Positions 37,312 through 47,928 of a stretch of 64,000 bases of DNA are shown one piece after another (the stretch's first letter is position 1; each line of letters begins with the position of its first letter). A program made the translations under genes and the position numbers. The stretch comes from Azadirachta indica (Eukaryota; Streptophyta; Magnoliopsida; Sapindales; Meliaceae). The stretch lies in NCBI GenBank assembly GCA_022749755.1, contig CM040452.1:4544350-4608349 (forward strand), given 5' to 3'. Under the pieces are notes generated by a model, which ran no database searches, was not told where the DNA came from, and saw only the letters and a program-made list of their open reading frames with translations.

Positions 37312-39633
37312 TTACATCGCATTTTTATATTCAACCCAGCTACAAGCTGGATCCTTGACTACATGGTTTTCACTCATTTGCTCTCTGATATTCCTCAAGT
37401 CATCCCATCTTTCTAGAGAAGAATAGATATTTGCTAGAAGTGAATAAGGTGCAGAATTCTTAGGGTCCAGACGGAAGAGTTCTTCTGCTGCCCTTTTTGC
37501 TAAATTCATGTTAGTGTGAACTCGGCAAGAACTTAGAAGAACCTCCCATACAACAGGATCATCTTTGTATGGCATCTCATCTATAAGCATTTCTGCTTCG
37601 TGGAAGCGACCAGCTCGACCTAGACAATCAATCATGCAAGTATAATGATCCAATACTGGCTCCACTCCATGTTCTTGCTGCATAGAATTGAATATTTCTA
37701 TCCCAGCATCAACAAACCCGGAATGGCTGCAAGCAGTCAATATAGCGACAAAGGTTATACCATCAGGTTTAAAACCCAATGCAATCATGTCTTTGTAAAG
37801 AGAAGCAGCCTCATTTCCATATCCATTCTGTGCATATCCATGTATCATCTCATTCCACGTGACAGTATTTTTCCCAGGCATCATATCAAAAAACCACCTG
37901 GCCTGATCTACATCCCCACTTTTACAGTACATATCAATTAGAGCACTTCCTACAAAGATATCATTAACATATCCATCTTTCACTATCTGTGCGTGAACCT
38001 GTCTCCCTTGGAATGAGGAAGACAGTTTTGCACAAGCACTCAGCACAGTTGCATAAGAGAACTGAGTAGGAAACATTGCTTTCTGTCGCATTTGCCTAAA
38101 GAACATAAAAGCTACTCCATCAAGAGAATTGAGCGAAAGACCTGCAATGATAGAATTCCAGCAGACAATATCTAATTCAGGCATTTTATGAAATACACGT
38201 TCTGCCAACTCAGCCTTCTGACACTTTGAGTAAACACCTATCAGTCCACTGGCCACATACTTGTCAACAGGAAAAGGAGCCTTTAGTGATGCAGCATGGA
38301 CCTGTTTTCCAGCCTGCAGAAACCCCATTGCTGCACATGAACTGAGGATAATAGCGAAAGTAGTTCGGTCAGGTTGCACCCCTTGAAACTGCATTTCCCT
38401 GAAAAGCTTTATAGCTTCCTTGTAGTTCTCATGTTGGGAGTAACCGGAGAGCATGGCATTCCATGAGCTAACACTAGGATTCAGCATGCTATCAAACATT
38501 TCTCGTCCTGTCTCAACATCCCCAGACCTGACGCATGCTGCCAGCATATTAATCTGTGTGACCTCATCCGGTTGAAATCCACATGTTTTCATTCTTTCCA
38601 AACACTCTATAGCTTTCTCGCTTTGATTTTTCTGGCCGTATCCAGCTATCATAACATTCCAAGAAACAACACTCATTTCAGGCAAATTAGCAAAGATCAC
38701 CTCAGCAACATCCATATCCCCATTTTTTGCATACATATCAAGTAATGAATTACTTAAATGAAGATCCACTGCGAACCCAAGTTTAATTGTAAGACAATGC
38801 ACTTGTTGCCCATGCACATTCCTCGAAAGACTGTTATCACTCTGCACAAAATCATCAGATTCCACTGCACTTCCTTCTCTGGCGCAAACTCCTAAAACAC
38901 TGGACAGTGAGACAGAATCAACAGAAACCCCCTTCCTACACATCAACCTAAACATCACCAAAGCCTCAACAACTCTATCAGTCTGAGCTAACCCACCCAT
39001 CATTGCAGTAAAGGTAACCGCATTAGTTTCAGGCATCTCCTCAAAAACTCTAACCGCATTCTTCGTCCAGCCACACTTAGCATACACACACAACAAAGCA
39101 TTAGCAACATACATATTCTTATCAAGCCCAATCTTAATAGTAAGACCATGACACATCCTCCCACACTCAACATCCAACAACGCAGCACACGCACTAAACA
39201 CACTCGCCAAAGTGAAATGGCTAGGAACAAATCCTTCCTTAATCATCTCATAATAAACACCCAACGCCTTTTCTGCCAACCCATTACGCACTAACGCACT
39301 TATCACATTGTTACACGAAACGACATTCCTCTCGGGCATTTCATCGAACAACTTATGTGCGAGTTCTAAGTTCTGTGCTTTACATTGAGCACTCAAGATT
39401 GCATTCCAGGAATATATATTTTTCTGGTGCATTTTATCGAATACATGTTGTGCGGAATTTGTGTTGTTGCATTTTGAGTAGAATTCAATGAGGCGATTAC
39501 AGAGAAAGGTGTCGCTGAAGAGGCCATTGCGTAGGATGTTAGCATGGAGGAGCTTGCCTGCTAAATGGGATTTCTTGTCTATGCAAGCTTGCAGGAGATT
39601 TGCTATGCACTCGCTGGTCTTTCTCTTCTGCAT
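37312..39633 (-). CDS. E-type pentatricopeptide repeat protein (At4g20770-like)
   Basis: Single-exon gene of 773 residues from the ATG at 39631-39633. The frame is open upstream to 39858, but this start gives MQKRKTSECIANLLQAC, the usual beginning of such proteins, and a length close to my recollection of Arabidopsis At4g20770 (about 774 aa). It is built of tandem P-L-S PPR motifs (SWNAILSAQ, VSWNVMIAGY, TWNEMIHGYAQNGYGNEA and others). It ends with an E/E+ region (DPVVWEVLLSSCRVH...CSWVEYKNAM) and has no DYW domain. PLS-class proteins bind RNA in mitochondria or chloroplasts and specify C-to-U editing sites. I cannot predict the RNA target. Intact, intronless, and independent of its neighbours. 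Confidence 0.9.
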   Translation of the reverse strand: MQKRKTSECIANLLQACIDKKSHLAGKLLHANILRNGLFSDTFLCNRLIEFYSKCNNTNSAQHVFDKMHQKNIYSWNAILSAQCKAQNLELAHKLFDEMPERNVVSCNNVISALVRNGLAEKALGVYYEMIKEGFVPSHFTLASVFSACAALLDVECGRMCHGLTIKIGLDKNMYVANALLCVYAKCGWTKNAVRVFEEMPETNAVTFTAMMGGLAQTDRVVEALVMFRLMCRKGVSVDSVSLSSVLGVCAREGSAVESDDFVQSDNSLSRNVHGQQVHCLTIKLGFAVDLHLSNSLLDMYAKNGDMDVAEVIFANLPEMSVVSWNVMIAGYGQKNQSEKAIECLERMKTCGFQPDEVTQINMLAACVRSGDVETGREMFDSMLNPSVSSWNAMLSGYSQHENYKEAIKLFREMQFQGVQPDRTTFAIILSSCAAMGFLQAGKQVHAASLKAPFPVDKYVASGLIGVYSKCQKAELAERVFHKMPELDIVCWNSIIAGLSLNSLDGVAFMFFRQMRQKAMFPTQFSYATVLSACAKLSSSFQGRQVHAQIVKDGYVNDIFVGSALIDMYCKSGDVDQARWFFDMMPGKNTVTWNEMIHGYAQNGYGNEAASLYKDMIALGFKPDGITFVAILTACSHSGFVDAGIEIFNSMQQEHGVEPVLDHYTCMIDCLGRAGRFHEAEMLIDEMPYKDDPVVWEVLLSSCRVHTNMNLAKRAAEELFRLDPKNSAPYSLLANIYSSLERWDDLRNIREQMSENHVVKDPACSWVEYKNAM

Positions 39634-39981
39634 TTTATTTGGGCGGGTTGTGATTATTTGAATTATCTTGATATATAAACATACTAAACGGAGCGTCTCG
39701 GTCGAAATCCGCACTTTTTTTCTGCTTATAATACCAGGGACAAAATGGTAATTATATACAAAGACAGATTTTGGGTAAGTGAAGAGCATGGAAGCGTCGG
39801 TTGATAACGGGGTTCTGGGCGGATTCGGAAACGTGAATGAAGCTGATATAAGTGTCAAAGCTTAAAGTATCAAATACCCTGTGCAGCTTTAGTTATACTG
39901 GGTGATTAATTATTTTAAGTGTTCTTAATTGTCTACTTATGGATTGGTAATAAGTCTTCTCTGCTGTCTAAATCTCTGCAG

Positions 39982-40255
39982 ATTGTGGTTGTGGCATTAG
40001 AAGAATCGCCAAGAATCTTCTAATAAGATATTTTAATGAGGTAAGGCCAATTTTATTACTAGTTTCTAGGTTTCTGCAGTGTAGTGCATCTTTTGGTATT
40101 CTGCAAATGTGATTTTATGTCATTGTGCTTGTCATTATTATTAATAATCTTTCTAGTGTTATTCAGGTTGATCTTCTTGAGCCCACGTCTCATTTCTTAG
40201 ATGCTGCTCGTGAAATTTTGGCCCCCGATATGCACAAATACGGGAATAGTATTTA
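39982..40255 (+). pseudogene. Two-exon fragment of an alpha-N-terminal protein methyltransferase gene
   Basis: Exon-like 39982-40040, bordered by AG and GT, reads DCGCGIRRIAKNLLIRYFNE. After a short intron, 40167-40255 reads VDLLEPTSHFLDAAREILAP and then stops. This matches the SAM-binding region of NTMT1/METTL11-type N-terminal methyltransferases, where motif I is normally D-C-G-S/A-G-I-G-R. Here two motif residues are altered (Ser to Cys, Gly to Arg). No upstream or downstream exons are visible, so it is a truncated gene copy between the PPR and receptor-like genes. Splice borders are preserved, so it arose as DNA, not by retroposition. Confidence 0.75.
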
Positions 40256-40436
40256 AGCTCGTGATACTTCTAGTATTTAAGTTATTTATCAATATAAATA
40301 GTGTAACAGTGTTGGACAAAATAACCAGGATGCTCTAATATTAGTGCTTGGAAATATAAGTTTTACGTTATGCTTCTTATCAGTCACTTATAACATGGTT
40401 CCATTTTAGATACATATTTATGATTTGAGCTGCCTG

Positions 40437-40785
40437 AATTTTGAAGAAACACTAGAAAATTTAGGTACTTTTTCTCATGCATTAGAAGGGATTTCCCGAG
40501 AATTATTTGCGGTGAAAACATACGCATTAACAATAGAAATCCCGAAAACGGTTTCTAAAAACAGATCTAAAGGGCCAGCCGACAGCCCTGGCGTTATCAG
40601 ATGACATGTTAGTACTGCCTGGAGTTTGAAAAAATGCTCTAGAATTTTGAATGATCATAGTTTTTCTCGTACATTGGGATCCGAAGGGATTTCAGGAGGA
40701 ATTATTTACCAAGAAGAGTTTCTAAGAGCAGAATTAAAGGGTACGCCAACAGGCCTGGCATTATTAGATGACATGTTGTTTCCTG
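40437..40785. repeat. Diverged tandem repeat, two copies of ~150-170 bp
   Basis: 40437-40608 and 40643-40785 share an ordered set of words: TTTTGAA..., TTTTTCTC(A/G)T(G/A)CATT, GAAGGGATTTC, GAATTATTT, TTTCTAA(A/G)A, AAAGGG, CC(T)GGC(G/A)TTAT(C/T)AGATGACATGTT. The plus-strand frame at 40626-40829 covers the second copy only and is not supported as a gene. Confidence 0.6.
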
Positions 40786-41080
40786 AATTTTTGACGCTTC
40801 TGTACTGTACATTTGAAAAGAAAAATTGATTATATATGTTATTTGATGAATGTGAAGACTGGGTGTTGTCAACATTTTGCTAGAAATTTAGTGGAATTGG
40901 AGATTTTGCATACGATGCCTTCTTGTTTTACATATTTGTTCGTAGTATTATGCCGACAGTAACCAGCCCATTCGCTTATTTAACTTCTGTTCTTTGCATT
41001 AAAATTACTAAACTATCGCAATCAACAATGCATTCTTCTAAATCCCGAGAGCAAGTTGCTTATCTTTCAGTGATGGTGCA

Positions 41081-42752
41081 TTACTTGAACTGAACGCGCT
41101 TCTGTCCTTGACCTCCATCACCATGTGATCTTGTATGATTTTCGGATGTCAAAGCCAGGCAGGACTTGTAGACTCTCGTTATCATACTTGAAATCTGAAA
41201 CAAGCTTGGAAGTTTTCCTGTTGGTTGATCTGTGCACATCAATCCAAGGCCTATTCCCTGTTTAGCTTGATCAAACAGGTTTTCTGTCAGCATCATTCTC
41301 TCATCAACCACCACCTGCGAATTTCCAGGATAATGCATCCTGATATACTCGATGAAACCGGCTTCCCCCAGCTCGGAATCTTCCAAAGGCCTCCTGTTTG
41401 ATATCATCTCCAGAAGAAATATCCCAAACTTGTATATATCTGCAATGAAAGAAAATTTTATGAATTGCATATAGCCTGTACATAAAAAGACGGATTTTGG
41501 AAAAATCCACAGAAATGAACTTACATTTGGTGCTGGTACAGCATTCATCTGTAATCTTGAACCTAGCAATCAGAGGCTCAAGCCTGTGAGATAAGAAAAC
41601 GCTGCTTGTCTTGAGATCGTAATCAACTTCAGGCCATTCCTCCTGCATATAACACATGCCTTCTACAACTCCAATCAAAACTTTCAATCTGTGTTTCCAC
41701 GGAGGAGCTGACCCTGATAGCCATAACTCAATGGTTTGTCCATCTTCCCATTCTGTGACAATGGCTTTTGTTCTTCGACTGTTGCACCAACCCAGCACCC
41801 GAACCAAGTTCCTGTGTCGTAACTGAACAAGAACCTTACATTCCTCGACAAATTCGTGGTGAATTTCCCTGTAAATCTCAATCTTTACACGAGTTCCATC
41901 TCTCAGCGTTCCTTTATATATAGCAACACCCTCGCCCTTATTCACCAAGTTCTTCTTAGAAAACCCATTTGTTGCTGCCTTGAGCATCCACGTTGTAAAC
42001 TTGTGATTTCTTCGCAGCATTGTAGGAAGATAATCTGGCCTTACAAAACACAACCACACTAGGGAACTTATAATCACAATAACAAAGATTGGAAAACAAA
42101 CCAGCAGGAATACAGCTTTGATAGTGTAGTTCTGGTGCCTTGGAAGAAGACCTGAATGAAGGAAACTCGAAGAGTTGAACCGTTCAAAGAACTTGCTATC
42201 AGAAACTTTCATATTAGAAAAATGATTGTATGAAAGATTGAGAAGTGTAAGATTAGCAAGAGAAGAGAAGCCTTCAACTGGGATATCTCCAGAAAGTTGA
42301 TTGTAACTCAAATCAAGAGCCTGGATTTGAGTGCATAAGAGAACATCAGTTGGAAAGCTACCCTTGAGAGAATTGTTAGAAAGATCAATGGAGATAATGC
42401 TTATGGGACAGTACTTCCAGAAGAAGTTAAATGACAAGTAAAGAGGCGTGATCTTGGGACGGTTTCGAAGGTCAATTTTGGCGAAGGATTCAATGCAATT
42501 AGGATTCTTAGACTCATTGCAGAGATGGCTAGCAACAATGGTGAATTTGAAGATTTCACTCAAGTCCATAGGGGTGGAATTACAGTATTTGAGAGAAGGG
42601 TTGTGGAGGCAGTTGTTCATGATTGTGGAGTTGAAATCTGATGGTGGTTGTAAGCTGTTGAGGTCTTCAACGACTGTTGCAGAGAGTGATGAAGAAACTA
42701 GAAGTGCAAATGCGATGAAGAACAAGTGTAGAGTTGCAGAAATGGACGCCAT
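41081..42752 (-). CDS. LRR receptor-like pseudokinase
   Basis: Predicted plasma-membrane receptor-like protein of 528 residues. Exon 1 is 41525-42752, exon 2 is 41081-41439, and the GT-AG intron is 41440-41524. Order: signal peptide (about 1-24), Cys/Asn-rich cap, two recognisable LRRs (SIDLSNNSLKGSFP and ALDLSYNQLSGDIP, residues 120-160), transmembrane helix (about 213-235), kinase-like domain (about 260-500). The kinase core is degenerate. The ATP-binding Lys survives (K290), but the HRD region reads VDYDLKTSS (no His-Arg, and Asn replaced by Ser), and the DFG position reads RFK. Such proteins usually act as co-receptors or scaffolds. Few LRRs and the absence of frame breaks favour a real pseudokinase over a dead gene; exact subfamily not recognised. 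Confidence 0.75.
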
Positions 42753-42918
42753 GAACAGAGAAAGTTGATGAATTCTTTGGGTTAATGATTGTGAATATAC
42801 ATGGAGAAAGTTGCAGAAATGGAAGATGACTTAAATTGTGGAAGTTACAGACGGTTGAAAACACAGCAGTTTTGCTGAAAGATTTAAATTCAGTAAGGAT
42901 GTTCATTGGAAACCTCAA

Positions 42919-43760
42919 TTAAAAACACTCAATTACAATTTTGCTGCTTTTTCTTTTTTTTTTTTCTTAATTTCTTTTTAAAATAGTGTCATGTTATTAT
43001 ACAGTTGATATATCTATATTGATATAAAATAAAATTGTTAACACAGCTTATTTTTATTTTAAATTAACTATTAGATTTTATTTTAAGTAATCAAATAGTT
43101 CAAATACATGAACCGTATCATACAATCATTATGTTATAACGCTCGATAAAATTTCATATTTCTTCTTGAAAGATATAATGCAATTAAATTAAATATACAT
43201 AAAAAAAAAGCTATTAGCATATTTTATAATTTATAAAATATAACTTAGGAAAAACATCCCATTTTAAAATTTTTTCTAATTACAATCATATTTCTTCTTG
43301 AAAGTTATAATGTAATTAAATTAAATATATATAGAAGAAAAGCTAATTTCCATATAGCATGCTTTTATAATTTATAAAATATAACATAGGAAAAACATTC
43401 CATTTAAATTTTTTTCTAATTACTAACAAAAATTTATTTAAAATATATAAATAAATTCCATAATTATTTCTCTCAAACCCTGATCAAAAGCATGTAAAAA
43501 AAGCACTTCGTGCTGGAATTTCTTTCAGAATTTACATTACTTTAAAGCAAAAGTATTACCAATTTCCCCTTTAGCCTCACATCGAAACTGCCGTGCTCCA
43601 TATTTTTTTCTTTTGTTTTTTTTTTTCAGTGAATGATCCTTAGCAAAACGAGGTAAATGCATTAAATAGAAAAGGAAGTACATAAGCAAAACTTTCTGAT
43701 ACAGAAAAAGAAACCAAAAACATAAGGAAAGAATTAAGAAAACCTAAAATTAGGTAAGCC
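42919..43760. repeat. AT-rich spacer with a two-copy ~130-bp tandem repeat
   Basis: 43157-43285 and 43288-43424 are diverged direct copies (TATTTCTTCTTGAAAG...AATTAAATTAAATATA...AAAACAT(C/T)CCATTT). The rest is upstream DNA of the receptor-like gene and AT-rich spacer without genes. Confidence 0.6.
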
Positions 43761-44576
43761 CTAAATATTTCTAAATAAAAGATGACCAATCTCAGGCGGT
43801 GGTAAATTCCACCAAGTAAAATCAGTACAATAAAGTACCAAATTTACTAATTTATCAATAAGTGCACTATTTTCTCGAAATGTATGTGTGACATTGCAAC
43901 TGATCCAAAAAAGAACAACAGTGAAGCCAATGACTCCTAAGATGCCAAGGAACAGAAACCTGACGATTATGCAATAGCTGTATAACGACGCTAGAATCAC
44001 ATTCTAACCACATACACCTCCAACACTTGTATATTGCTTGCTCTACAGCCACAATAACAGCCATAAGTTCTGCAAAAGAGGCTAAATTTTCACCCAAAGA
44101 CATGCCAAAACCATCCAAAAAAAGACCAGCCGAATCTCCATATACTGCCGCACACGCAGCAGGACTGGATTACCTTTAGAAAGGCCATTCCACCAATAGA
44201 GGTGCCAGAGTAAAGACATGATCTTGGATGCTTTCCAAAAGAATAAAGGGATCTCAAGATGAGGGAGAACATCCCTATCAACCCCAAAATGCACATAGCC
44301 CGAACACAGCATAGCAAAATACCGAATGTGAGCATTGCAATCTGCTAATACTGACGGCAACGGAACCTGCACCCCGTCCCATCGAGTTTCGTTCTGAGAC
44401 TTCCAAGAAAACGTAGAAAACAAAAAAAGCGGTAGAGATCCAGATGTTGTAAAGCTGCAGGCTAAAACTTTTGGTAACAATGGCATTCCAAAGAGAAACC
44501 AAATCAGGCACAATTGGAAGAGAAGTACAAAAACGGGAAGCCAAAAGCACAAGTAGCAAACAAATGCTAGATTCAT
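43761..44576 (-). mobile_element. LINE ORF2 C-terminal remnant (RNase H-like domain) (2)
   Basis: Minus-strand frames together give a decayed end of a plant LINE polyprotein. Near 44100-43960 one reads ASFAELMAVIVAVEQAIYKC followed by WLECDSSVVIQLL, the conserved RNase H-like (RVT_3) pattern. A second frame at about 43890-43770 carries the THTFRENSALIDKLVNLVL equivalent of the FREGN..ADALAN motif. An upstream Trp-rich segment (44576-44120) resembles the region before this domain. Frame changes and the missing reverse transcriptase show it is dead and 5'-truncated. It lies upstream of the pseudokinase gene. Confidence 0.7.
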
Positions 44577-44579
44577 CTT

Positions 44580-45419
44580 TGCAACGTTGTAGTAGGAATT
44601 TCTATTTTAACAATTTATTATTATTACTGGTTTGTATTTGATGATATTGTGATAGGTTTCACAGTACTACTTGCATGAAAATGGGACCTAGTTATAATTA
44701 TATTTATGCTAAAATTATGAGCAATAAGGCAGGAAATACATCATGTGACATACCTCCTAGCATGTAGTATTATACTTATATAATCATATTTTTGCTAATA
44801 TTATAGTTATAATTATATTATTTTTTTGTACCTTTGTATTATGAATTTCTTTTAAAAGTTTTATCTCATTTATTTGTGCTATTTGTATTAATTTGCTGAT
44901 ATTGTGATGTAATATTATTTTCTGTAGAGTTCACCATATCGCCTACATGGAAATGGAAGAGCAGGAAAGCAATAAATCGGGATGTATTGCGTGACGTTTT
45001 CTTATTATTTGTATATTTCAATTTCCTTATAATTGAATATTACTAATATAAGTATAATATTGCCTCTTCTTTTATATATTTATGTAGTATTCACTCAACT
45101 TGGATTTAGCGAAAATAGTTCATTAAATATAACATATAGTGTACAGACCATTTTACGTAGATTTGTAGTTGGTGATAAAGTTGATATGATTTTTTTAATA
45201 ACATAATTTCATAACAAGGACCCAAAAATTATATTTGTAATACTTATAATTTATTGTTAAGGCATCAAACTTTCATTGATATGGAATGCTCTAGACTTTA
45301 ATTGATATGGAATGCCATTGTTTTATGATTATTGTTATGGAAGAAATTTACTCAATCTACATGTGTGTCAAATGGTGGTTAGCTGATGGGTTGAGTAGTG
45401 TTCATTAAATTGTATGAAA
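44580..45419. other. AT-rich spacer
   Basis: Contains a weak internal repeat: TGATATTGTGAT...CATGAAAATGG near 44640-44685 and a related TGATATTGTGATG...CATGGAAATGG near 44895-44955. No coding frame of note. Confidence 0.4.
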
Positions 45420-45765
45420 TTTAATGAAGGATTGAATTGAATAGTTGCTTTGCTAGCTTGCTCGCTTTGGGAGGGATTTCAATTAATAGTGCATTGGAGA
45501 AGTTAATAGAAGACCTATAAACAGCACGTGAAATATTTAATTATCAAACAAAGACAGCAAGCATTACATATCTTTGTACAGCTAGCTTTTTTATTTCAGC
45601 CAATTCACACGCCCCGCAGCAAATTACTTGATTTGATAGAGACAATCACTTTAACAAAACAAATTCCCTCAATCCCAATTGGGAAGTGTAATTATTAATT
45701 TGTGTTGAAATTTTATCCAGATGGCTTAATAATCGTCAACTACAAGCAGTTTTCTCAAACAAAAC
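45420..45765 (-). repeat. Orphan BAHD 5' flank
   Basis: Matches the upstream DNA of copies D (26340-26620) and E (49520-49800): GGATTGAATTGAATAGTTGC, a GCTTGC-rich patch, GGGATTTCAATTAATAGTGCA, a CCTATAAACAGCA word and the GAAATTTTAT(C)CAGATGGCTTAA segment. No coding exon lies to its left, where exon 1 should be, so it is a promoter region whose gene has been deleted. Confidence 0.7.
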
Positions 45766-46450
45766 ATAGCCGGCTGACAAACTAAAAGCTCCAGAAACAC
45801 AAAAAACAATACAAGCAACTGGCCGAACTGCTGTCTTATCAGAAGAAAAGCTAGATTCTCTCCATAGATCCAAAGATAAGCCCCCCACAAATTCAACTAT
45901 GTGTTTAACATGGTTATCCAAACCTATATAACTGACTGCCAAAAATGGACATGGGCTAATTAATGGACTCTACTTTATATCTTAAAGTGTAAGAAACAAA
46001 GAAAGAAAGAAGAAAAGCCAGTGCAAAGGGAACTTGATATCTAGTTCCTGTATGACCAACGCAAACAGCAATTTGAGAGAAGACACGTAACATGCGTGCT
46101 GAAGGAACGTAGAGGCAGTACTAGATGAAAACAGGACATTTGTGGGGCGGTGGGTGGGGTGTGTTGGGGTGGAAGATACAAGATAAAATTCATTGATATC
46201 ATGACAGACGTCAACTCTATCAGGATCAATATCTACGCACTGTTATTCGTTCCAGTTGTTGCTCTACAATTTTCCTCTTGGCATTGTGTTCGTGGCCGAC
46301 AGCTAAATAATTCTTTCTATCTCTCTTGGATGGGAACTTGGACTGATAACATCACTTGGAGCCCACTCCAAACACAATTAATGGAACACCCCTGTTCATT
46401 AATACAAGAAAACGAACTTTATGTTTCCATCAAATACTGTCAACGTAGCA
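45766..46450 (-). pseudogene. Decayed DNA copy of part of the MRD1-like gene
   Basis: Parallels 55385-56060 inside the MRD1-like gene: intron DNA (AAGCTCCAGAAACACAA..., ATCCAAAGATAAGCCC), then the exon 10 segment (about 46207-46395, including CATCACTTGGAGCCCACTCC), then the start of the next intron. Small indels and a TAG inside the exon copy destroy the frame. Intron sequence is present, so this is a DNA-level duplication, not a processed pseudogene. It is sandwiched between the orphan BAHD flank and a BAHD exon 2 scrap. Confidence 0.8.
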
Positions 46451-46747
46451 AATGTGCACCTCTGATATATTTCATGTTTATAAAAATGTCATAATTTTAT
46501 ATTCATCTCCATTCAAGTTTATGGTAAGCAAAGCACTCTGACAAAAATGGTGGAACTACGTGTTTCGACTTGATAAAGATGTGTCATACTTCAATGATTT
46601 ATTTATAAGATGGCGATGTAAACTTTTAATAAGTTATTGCAGCGTTTATAACATTATCATAGTTTTAAATTATTATAAATTAATATTTTTTAATGGATGA
46701 CATTGAACTTGATTTTTACATGTAATTAATATTTAATTAATACAAAA

Positions 46748-46830
46748 ACTGTGTGGTTGAAGCGTAAGCCAAAAAGAATCCCCAACAAGCAAAACGAAGA
46801 CGTGTATATATTGGAAACAACGAAAATTTC
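46748..46830 (-). pseudogene. BAHD acyltransferase scrap: exon 2 start and intron end
   Basis: CTGTGTGGTTGAAGCGTAAG and the following bases resemble 25619-25690 of copy D, where they encode the Cys-Leu-Arg-Phe-Asn-His-Thr region beside the 3' splice site. The flanking TGTATATATTG of the D and E intron is also recognisable. Only about 80 bases survive, with several changes. Confidence 0.6.
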
Positions 46831-47928
46831 ATGAAATTTAATGACTAAATATGATGATTAAATTTTCAAATGTATAAACTAAATATTAATTCTAACTATA
46901 TGAAGTAAATATTGATCTTCAATGTAGAATTGCATAATTGAGAAGTTAACCAGTGGAGTCTTTACTTACAGCAAATATCTAAACCATCATAAACAAAAAT
47001 TCTTTAGTCTTAACTTTATTTTTTTAATAACAAAAAACATCAAGAAAAATTATTTTAAAACCAAACACTATGTTTATGTATATTGTAAAATATACTTTGA
47101 ACACCTTTTTTTTATCGCGCAATCTTTTCCAATAAATTATAAAATTTAATTTTTATTCTAAACATACTCGTAAATGTCAAAGTTATACTCAATTATTATA
47201 CCCCCATTCTATAATATCTTTATCCACTCATGACTCATGAATAATTTTACATAATTTTTGGATTTTGAAGTAGAAGTTGTTTGTTTTTTTAAATGAATTA
47301 TGAATATAATTATTTAAATATTTAAAAATTGTTTATTTTTTAACTTATATCTGAATATTTGTTAAAAATATTTTAATATAATTTAAATAAAAATTTTAAT
47401 TTAAATCTAAATAAATAAATGTCTGAATAATTCAACATTTTTTTCAAATATCCCTATTTTATTAATTTATTTACTAATAAAATTAAAACTTTAATTAACT
47501 ATTTTTAACGTATCTTTTTTTTATTGTAAATTCTCTCTATTTATCTTCTCAATTTTACTTATTTTATACTTTTAATTATTACAATAAATTTATATATTTA
47601 TATAATTATAAATATATTATAATATAAATTATTATTTTTATTTAATTTTTACTGATTTTTATATCATCGATTAGAATTGTTTTAAAAAAAATTATATATC
47701 AAATAAATTGATAAAATAAGAATATTTTTAAAAAATAAAAATATTAAATTATTCAAACATTTACTTATTCAAATTTAACTTAAAATTTTTAAGTTAATTA
47801 TATTTAAATATTTTTAACAAAGATTTCGATATAAATTAAAAAATAAACGAGTTTTTAGACATATAGATAATTATATTCAAATTTCGGCAAAAAAAAAAAT
47901 AATAATAACTCCCAAGTAAATCTACCAA
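46831..47928. other. AT-rich spacer downstream of copy E
   Basis: No gene recognised. Around 47060-47250 a stretch (ATACTTTGAACACCTTTT, TCGCGCA/CGTGCA words) resembles 28895-28980, again tying this DNA to the array spacer. The rest is AT-rich. Confidence 0.4.

Noticed and set aside
39634..39858. N-terminal 75-codon extension of the PPR frame
   Set aside because: The extension has no targeting-like or PPR sequence. The Met at 39633 gives the family-typical start and length.
40626..40829. 67-codon plus-strand open frame
   Set aside because: It covers one unit of a diverged tandem repeat, and the sister unit is not open in the same frame.
46150..46494. 114-codon plus-strand open frame
   Set aside because: It is the antisense of the decayed MRD1 exon 10 copy, so it is not a gene.
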